A stretch of DNA of 11,264 bases from Acidimicrobiia bacterium (GTDB lineage Bacteria; Actinomycetota; Acidimicrobiia; Spongiisociales; SHLN01), in the NCBI GenBank assembly GCA_030623545.1, contig JAUXLW010000030.1, positions 1-11,264 on the forward strand. The letters run 5' to 3'. Within the stretch, counting starts at the first letter, position 1. Each line of letters starts with the position of its first letter. Positions 7,105 through 11,264 of the stretch are shown here, piece after piece. The notes under the pieces are model-generated. The model was given only the letters and a program-made list of their open reading frames with translations, was not told where the DNA came from and made no database searches. The position numbers and the translations under genes were made by a program.

Positions 7105-9000
7105 GTGGGAAAGAATCTGAAACGATCACCGCTGCGGCGACTGCCCTTCCTGTTAGTCGCCATCGGGGTGTTGGCCATCGCCAGTCTCGTGGGCAGTGGC
7201 GGAACCGAGCGGACCGAGCTGAGCCTCGATCGGGTCGAGGCACTCATCAGCGAGGGCGCGGTCGTCGATGTTGTGATCAGAAGTGATGCCGATGTGATCC
7301 AGGGCACCCTGGAACCAGATGTGCTCCCCGACGGAGCAACCCTATTCACCGCCACCTATACCGATGGATTCGAGGGTGAGCTAACCGAGCGGCTGATCGC
7401 CGCCGACGTGACCACCACCATCGAACGAAGCGGGACGTCCGGGCTCGCTGTGCTGTTGGGGCTGCTGCCGCTCTTGCTTCTGTTGGGCGTGGGCTTTCTG
7501 CTCTTCCGGGGGATGAAATCCAGCAGCAGCGGGCTGTTGTCAATTGGCAAATCCAGGGCGCGCCCTTTCACCGCCGACCAGCCCCGGGTGACTTTCGAGG
7601 AGGTCGCCGGGCTCGATGAGGTGATCGAAGACCTCAAAGAGATCAAAGAGTTCCTCGCCGACCCGTCCAGGTACGAATCGATGGGGGCCCATGTCCCCAA
7701 GGGCGTGCTGCTGGCGGGTCCCCCGGGCACCGGCAAGACTCTGCTCGCCCGGGCCGTCGCCGGCGAAGCCGGCGTGCCGTTCCTTTCGATCTCCGGATCC
7801 GATTTCGTTGAGATGTTTGTCGGCGTCGGCGCCAGCAGAGTTCGAGACCTCTTCAAGCAAGCCAAGGAACTGGCGCCGGTAATCGTCTTCATCGACGAGA
7901 TCGACGCAGCCGGCCGGCATCGGGGTACCGGATTGGGCGGCGGCAACGACGAACGGGAACAGACCCTCAACCAGTTGCTGGTGGAGATGGATGGTTTCGA
8001 GTCATCTACCGGAGTCATCGTGATGGCGGCAACGAACCGACCGGACGTACTCGACCCGGCGCTGCTCAGACCGGGCCGCTTCGACCGCCAGATTCTCATC
8101 GACCGCCCCGACCTCCGGAGCCGGGCCCAGATTCTCGAGGTGCACGCCAAGGGCAAGCCCCTGGCCGACGATGTCGATCTCATGGTTCTTGCTCGCCGCA
8201 CCCCGGGTTTTACGGGCGCCGATCTAGCCAACGTGCTCAACGAGGCTGCCTTGCTGGCCGCCCGCCGTCACAAGAAGGTCGTCGAGACCATCGAGTTGGA
8301 AGACGCGGTCGACAAGGTAATGGCCGGGCCACAACGCGACAGTCGAATCCTGTCCGAAGAGGAGCGGGAGACTGTGGCCTATCACGAAGCCGGGCATGCG
8401 CTTGTCGGCTGGGTGCTGCCGTGCGCCGACCCGATCCACAAAGTCACCATCATCCCCCGGGGCCGGGCCCTGGGCTTCACCCAGGCGCTGCCGACCGAGG
8501 ATCGCTACCTGCTTCATCGCAGCGAGCTCTACAACCAGCTGGCGATGCTCTCCGGCGGGCGCGCCGCCGAGGAATTGGTGTTCGGTGATCCGACCACGGG
8601 CGCATCGAACGATCTGGAGAAGGCGACGCAGATCGCACGCGAGATGGTGGTCAGCCACGGCATGAGTGAAGGAATCGGGTTCGTACGGCTGGAGCAAGGG
8701 GACGAGCCCTTCCTCGGCCGGGACCTGGCCCGGCCCAAGGATTATGCCGACGGCACTGCGGCTGAGATCGACGGAGAGGTCCGCCGGATGCTTGCCCAGG
8801 CTCTCGAGGACTCTCGCGGAATCCTCGCGGCTCACCGACCCGCGTTGGACCGGATGGCGGAGGCACTCATCGAGCGGGAAACCCTCGATGCTGACGCCAT
8901 TTCCGAACTTTTGGCCGACGTTCCCAAATGGCGGCGGAGTGGAGGCCTGCAGCCTGTTATACCGCCCGACCTTGCCGGGGTGGAGGACCTGGCGGTCTGA
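7105..9000 (+). CDS. ftsH: ATP-dependent zinc metalloprotease FtsH
   Basis: This 631-residue membrane protease uses ATP to extract and degrade damaged membrane proteins and short-lived cytosolic proteins, working as a hexamer. It has a first membrane helix (about 12-30), a small outside domain (31-108) and a second, leucine-rich helix (about 113-136). The AAA+ domain follows, with Walker A GPPGTGKT (205-212), pore motif MFVGVG (237-242), Walker B VIVFIDE (259-265), and the second region of homology MAATNRPDVLDPALLRPGRFDRQ with Arg322 and Arg325 as likely arginine fingers. The protease domain has the zinc site HEAGH (427-431) and the third ligand Asp503 in ASNDLEKAT. The start is GTG at 7105, set by GGAGGAG (7093-7099) five bases upstream. 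The frame is open farther upstream, but that extension lacks family similarity. All catalytic residues are intact. The C-terminal tail is short. Divergent moeA is probably only a neighbour. Confidence 0.97.
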   Translation: MGKNLKRSPLRRLPFLLVAIGVLAIASLVGSGGTERTELSLDRVEALISEGAVVDVVIRSDADVIQGTLEPDVLPDGATLFTATYTDGFEGELTERLIAADVTTTIERSGTSGLAVLLGLLPLLLLLGVGFLLFRGMKSSSSGLLSIGKSRARPFTADQPRVTFEEVAGLDEVIEDLKEIKEFLADPSRYESMGAHVPKGVLLAGPPGTGKTLLARAVAGEAGVPFLSISGSDFVEMFVGVGASRVRDLFKQAKELAPVIVFIDEIDAAGRHRGTGLGGGNDEREQTLNQLLVEMDGFESSTGVIVMAATNRPDVLDPALLRPGRFDRQILIDRPDLRSRAQILEVHAKGKPLADDVDLMVLARRTPGFTGADLANVLNEAALLAARRHKKVVETIELEDAVDKVMAGPQRDSRILSEEERETVAYHEAGHALVGWVLPCADPIHKVTIIPRGRALGFTQALPTEDRYLLHRSELYNQLAMLSGGRAAEELVFGDPTTGASNDLEKATQIAREMVVSHGMSEGIGFVRLEQGDEPFLGRDLARPKDYADGTAAEIDGEVRRMLAQALEDSRGILAAHRPALDRMAEALIERETLDADAISELLADVPKWRRSGGLQPVIPPDLAGVEDLAV

Positions 9001-9015
9001 GTGCTGGCGGGACCC

Positions 9016-9045
9016 TTCCGGGCCGGCTGCGAGCCTGCCGGGGAA
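9016..9045 (+). terminator. Probable ftsH terminator hairpin
   Basis: Sixteen bases past the ftsH stop, TTCC-G-GGCCGGCT pairs with AGCCTGCC-GG-GGAA around a 3-nt GCG loop. There is one C/T mismatch in the inner stem and a small internal loop. The stem is long and GC-rich, but no T-tract follows, so termination is likely rather than certain. Confidence 0.5.
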
Positions 9046-9047
9046 AC

Positions 9048-9089
9048 TTGCTCGCCGATCCCTTTAGGCCTATCACCACCTAAAGTGGT
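9048..9089 (+). promoter_or_regulatory. Candidate promoter/operator ahead of the secreted glycosidase
   Basis: TTGCTC (9048-9053) and TATCAC (9071-9076) are spaced by 17 bp, a weak sigma-70-like pair. A perfect 7-bp inverted repeat CTTTAGG (9062-9068) / CCTAAAG (9079-9085), with 10 bp between the arms, brackets the candidate -10. A second overlapping dyad ACCAC (9075-9079) / GTGGT (9085-9089) lies within it. A repressor at this position would block RNA polymerase. The dyad is directly visible; its role is inference. Confidence 0.4.
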
Positions 9090-9095
9090 CGTACG

Positions 9096-10958
9096 GTGGG
9101 AAGGGAAAGCTCTACGAAAGTGAGATTCGGGGGGCTGCGGGCCGTGCTCGTGACCTGGCTGGTTGTGGGGGCGACTTTCGCTGCCGATGCGAGCGGTCCG
9201 TCCAGTGCCGTCGCCGCTGTGGATTTTGAGGTATGGGACACGGCCTGGATGCTTCCCAACAAGGCCAACCCGTCAGACGTTGTTACATACCTCGATCATC
9301 TCTAGATGTTTGGTTTCGACGTGTTCTGGGTCTGCGTCGTGCCGTTCTACTGGTCGGGTGGAGTCACCCGACCCAACTACGCAGGCGAGACTTTTGGGCG
9401 GGGCGATCCCGACCTCGGTTTTCCACCGGCCTTTGAAGATCCCAATCCCGCATATCTGGATCACATCGAATTCATCATCGACCAGGCCGCCGCCCGCGGG
9501 TTGAAGACGGGCCTGGTTGTGGCCTGGGGGGCGGACTTCTCCGGCTCCCGGCCCGGCATTGGAGAACATGCCCCGCCTCCGTGGGACGACTGGCTGGACC
9601 ACAGCGGTCTTCCCGCCGACAACGACCCCTCGTATCCCAGTGAGGGCTCGAAGGCCTACCGGTACGGCGAGTTGTTGGCCGAGCGCTGGAAAGACAGATC
9701 AAGTGTCGTTTGGGTGATGGGCGGTGACTACATGAACGGGGACACGGAATATCTCGCCGGGCCAACCTGGTCTCATGTTGTGCGCGGGCTAAGAGACCAT
9801 GGGGCCGGCCAGGATGCCACCTACCTCAGCGGTGGATTCGAGTCGAGCTGGAATCGCTTCGCCGGTGAATGGTGGCAGGACTTTCTGGCGCCACACCTCG
9901 GCCACTGCAACAACGCCGGCCAGGTCGAGTCGTTCATCAGCGACCTGGTCGCGGCCTATCCGAACAAGCGCATCATTTCGTCGGAGTCCCGGTATGAAGA
10001 CGAGCTGGCCCCCTGGTGCGAGTCGCCCCCCAACGGATGGCAGGGCGTAGTGGGGCCGCAGGAGGTGGCAGCAGACGCTCAGGCTGTGCTCGACGGGGGT
10101 GGGCACGGTGTTGTCTATGGACATAGCTCGCGCTGGAACTGGAACGGGGAGCAGCCCAACCCGACTCCGCCGTTGCAGTCCCTGGGATCGGCCGGGGAGG
10201 CACTGGTACTGGCCATTGCGGCGGGTACCGGCAACCCCCACGATCCTGATTACTTGGCCCTGGTTGAGCCGAATGGGCAATGGCACCTCAGATATCCGGA
10301 CGGAAGCGTGCGCCGGTTTTACTACGGCGGGCCGGGCGACGTTCCGCTCATGGGTGATTGGAACGGCGATGGCGTCGACACGCCGGGCCTGTATCGACCA
10401 TCCTCAGGCTCGGCCCATTTGACTAACCAGGTGCCGCCGCCCGGCGGGGTGGGATTTGCGGACGCTTCTCTCACATTCTCCTTCGGGATACCCGGCGACC
10501 AGGTGTTCGTGGGGGATTGGAACGGTGATCGAATCGATACGCTCGGCATCCGTCGCGGAGGCAAGGTCTATCTCACCAATACCAACGCCACCGGCATTGC
10601 CGACATGGAGTTCTGGTTCGGGGTCCCGGCCGATCTCGCCTTCGGGGGCGACCCGGACGGTGACGGCAGAGACAGCGTCTTCCTGTATCGCCCATCGAGC
10701 GGCTTCACCTATTACACCAATTCGACCCCGGTTGGCCCCAACGATGTTGCTCCCACCGATGGCACTTTGTCGTACGGCGTTCCCACGGACCGTCTTGTGA
10801 TCGGTGACTGGGACGGGGACGGAACCGACACCGTCGGGGTGTTCCGTCCGAGCGAAACAACCGTCTATCTACGCAACACCAACACCACCGGCCCCGCGGA
10901 CCTGGCCTACTTCTTCGGCGAGGCCCCATGGCAGCCGCTGGCAGGCTTCTGGCCCTGA
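9096..10958 (+). pseudogene. Secreted DUF4038/GH140-like glycosidase with C-terminal Asp-rich repeats, interrupted by in-frame TAG
   Basis: Two open segments in the same frame (9096-9302 and 9306-10958), joined by one TAG codon at 9303-9305, make one protein of about 620 residues. The first 41 residues are a signal peptide: basic start, hydrophobic core LRAVLVTWLVVGATFA, and AVAA near the cleavage site. The beta/alpha-barrel begins with FEVWDTAWML, a DUF4038 hallmark, and the chain crosses the TAG as YLDHL-stop-MFGFDVFWV. After the TAG come an LLAERWKDRSSVVWVMGGD segment (likely acid/base Asp, residue 141 counted from the ATG at 9306) and IISSESRYED (likely nucleophile Glu227). These suggest a secreted plant-polysaccharide glycosidase. 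Four repeats close the protein. The start is GTG 9096 or, with a tidier signal peptide, GTG 9120. Nothing else is damaged, so the stop may be recent, a sequencing error, or bypassed. The ATG at 9306 lacks a ribosome site. Confidence 0.8.
10338..10955 (+). repeat. Four tandem FG-GAP-like Asp-rich repeats at the glycosidase C-terminus
   Basis: Four units of about 45-55 codons begin near 10338, 10497, 10632 and 10788. Each has the pattern V-x-x-GDWNGDGxDT-x-G-x-YRPSSG, then a YLTNTN-type strand and ADLxFxFG-x-P. The DxNxDGxD loop resembles a calcium-binding loop seen in FG-GAP/VCBS-type propeller blades. Unit 2 has DRID in place of DGxD and lacks YRPS; unit 3 has GDPDGDG. Such tails are common on secreted actinobacterial proteins and probably aid surface or substrate attachment. 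This region lies within the glycosidase frame. Confidence 0.75.
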
Positions 10959-10978
10959 GCCGCTCCCCTGGTGGGTCG

Positions 10979-10993
10979 GCCGGTTCGTCCGGC
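10979..10993 (+). terminator. Short hairpin after the glycosidase gene
   Basis: GCCGG and CCGGC form a perfect 5-bp stem around TTCGT, 20 bases after the glycosidase stop. No T-run follows. It is a weak terminator candidate separating this gene from the downstream metal-type promoter. Confidence 0.3.
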
Positions 10994-11028
10994 GAGCTCT
11001 CCAACCTGCAAAACAGGCAAATTTCCGC

Positions 11029-11060
11029 TTGACATTCCAGTCGAGAGGAAGGTGTACATT
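11029..11060 (+). promoter_or_regulatory. MerR-family-type promoter and operator ahead of the YHS gene
   Basis: A perfect -35 TTGACA (11029-11034) and a -10 TACATT (11055-11060) are separated by 20 bp, too long for normal sigma-70 use but typical of MerR-family activated promoters (19-20 bp). The spacer is filled by a 22-bp dyad at 11032-11053: ACATTCCAGTC / GAGAGGAAGGT, with 8 of 11 positions symmetric and a TC|GA centre. The outer arms resemble the ACCTTCC/GGAAGGT of copper-type (CueR) sites, while the length and spacer match ZntR/PbrR-like sites. An AT-rich AAACAGGCAAATTT lies just upstream. A MerR-type metal sensor is therefore the expected activator; it is not in the window. Confidence 0.65.
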
Positions 11061-11144
11061 GCTGCCAGGTGCAGTTGCGGCCTAGAGGGAAGCCTGATCA
11101 GACCCGAAAGCCGTGACGAACGATCCCGAATGAAAGGCGAGAAC

Positions 11145-11264
11145 ATGAAGACCCTCATCGATCCGGTATGTGGCATGACCGTGGACGAGTCGGCGCTTCG
11201 AGCGGAGGGTTACGAGGACGTTGCGTTCTGCGCGCCGGGATGCCGCACCGTCTTCCTTGCCGAC
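11145..11264 (+). CDS. YHS-domain protein, N-terminal part (cut by window edge)
   Basis: The 40 visible codons run off the right edge without a stop. They encode a YHS domain: DPVCGM at 6-11, an acidic and hydrophobic middle, then FCAPGC at 28-33. Cys9, Cys29 and Cys33 are likely metal ligands. YHS domains occur as small stand-alone proteins and at the N-terminus of copper or other heavy-metal P-type ATPases, so this could be either. The ATG at 11145 is preceded by AAAGGCGAG at a suitable distance. An in-frame ATG at 11130 would add five residues but has no ribosome site. The leader from the MerR-type promoter is about 80 nt and contains no long open frame. The promoter type and domain together suggest a metal-induced handling or efflux gene. 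The family call is firm; the full architecture is unknown. Confidence 0.85.
   Translation, partial: MKTLIDPVCGMTVDESALRAEGYEDVAFCAPGCRTVFLAD

Noticed and set aside
7356..8240. Long minus-strand open frame of 294 codons inside ftsH
   Set aside because: It is antisense to the intact AAA+ domain, is Ser/Arg/Pro-rich with no domain signature, and is explained by third-position GC bias.
9306..10958. An independent gene starting at the ATG at 9306
   Set aside because: No ribosome site precedes it, the barrel would lack its first strand and signal peptide, and the upstream segment in the same frame supplies both. It is treated as one interrupted gene.
11113..11133. A six-codon upstream frame (GTG to TGA) in the YHS leader whose stop overlaps an in-frame ATG at 11130
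   Set aside because: It has no ribosome site and such short frames are common by chance. The YHS start at 11145 has a better site.
1..11264. CRISPR arrays, insertion sequences, phage genes or attachment sites
   Set aside because: No regularly spaced direct repeats, transposase or integrase motifs or terminal inverted repeats were seen; base composition looks even across the window.

Overview
This is a GC-rich bacterial chromosomal window with dense, mostly short-spaced genes, frequent GTG/TTG starts and strong C/G third-position preference. Together with a Streptomyces-type (group I) xylose isomerase, a two-TM FtsH and a secreted protein ending in 'GDWNGDG-DT-G-YRPS' repeats, it suggests an Actinomycetota chromosome, possibly an Acidimicrobiia-like lineage or metagenomic bin. 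The lineage is inferred from style, not proven by a marker gene.

Layout. Positions 1-4802 hold a pentose (xylose) utilisation region. A Gfo/Idh/MocA oxidoreductase (cut by the left edge) and xylA are read leftward. xylB is read rightward from a shared 86-bp divergent control region. A second Gfo/Idh/MocA oxidoreductase and an aldose 1-epimerase are read leftward and converge on xylB across a small hairpin. The epimerase could interconvert sugar anomers, XylA makes D-xylulose, XylB makes D-xylulose 5-phosphate for the pentose phosphate pathway, and the oxidoreductases may handle related or oxidised sugars. No transporter or sugar regulator is visible.

Positions 4849-6843 hold, leftward, moeA (molybdenum cofactor assembly) followed by an unusual XRE-type helix-turn-helix protein with a long acidic linker and a C-terminal membrane anchor. 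A 261-bp divergent gap with two clear inverted repeats separates moeA from ftsH (7105-9000, rightward), an intact membrane AAA+ zinc protease.

Positions 9001-10958 hold a probable ftsH terminator, a possible promoter/operator, and a secreted DUF4038/GH140-like glycosidase with four C-terminal Asp-rich repeats. Its reading frame is broken by one in-frame TAG at 9303-9305, immediately followed by ATG. The right edge holds a MerR-type promoter (long 20-bp spacer filled by a 22-bp dyad) ahead of a YHS-domain gene cut by the window end, which points to a metal-responsive unit continuing to the right.

Most genes are well-known families. The parts most worth a second look are the TAG-interrupted glycosidase, the tail-anchored HTH protein and the MerR-type operator in front of the YHS gene. 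No clearly novel multi-gene system is visible.
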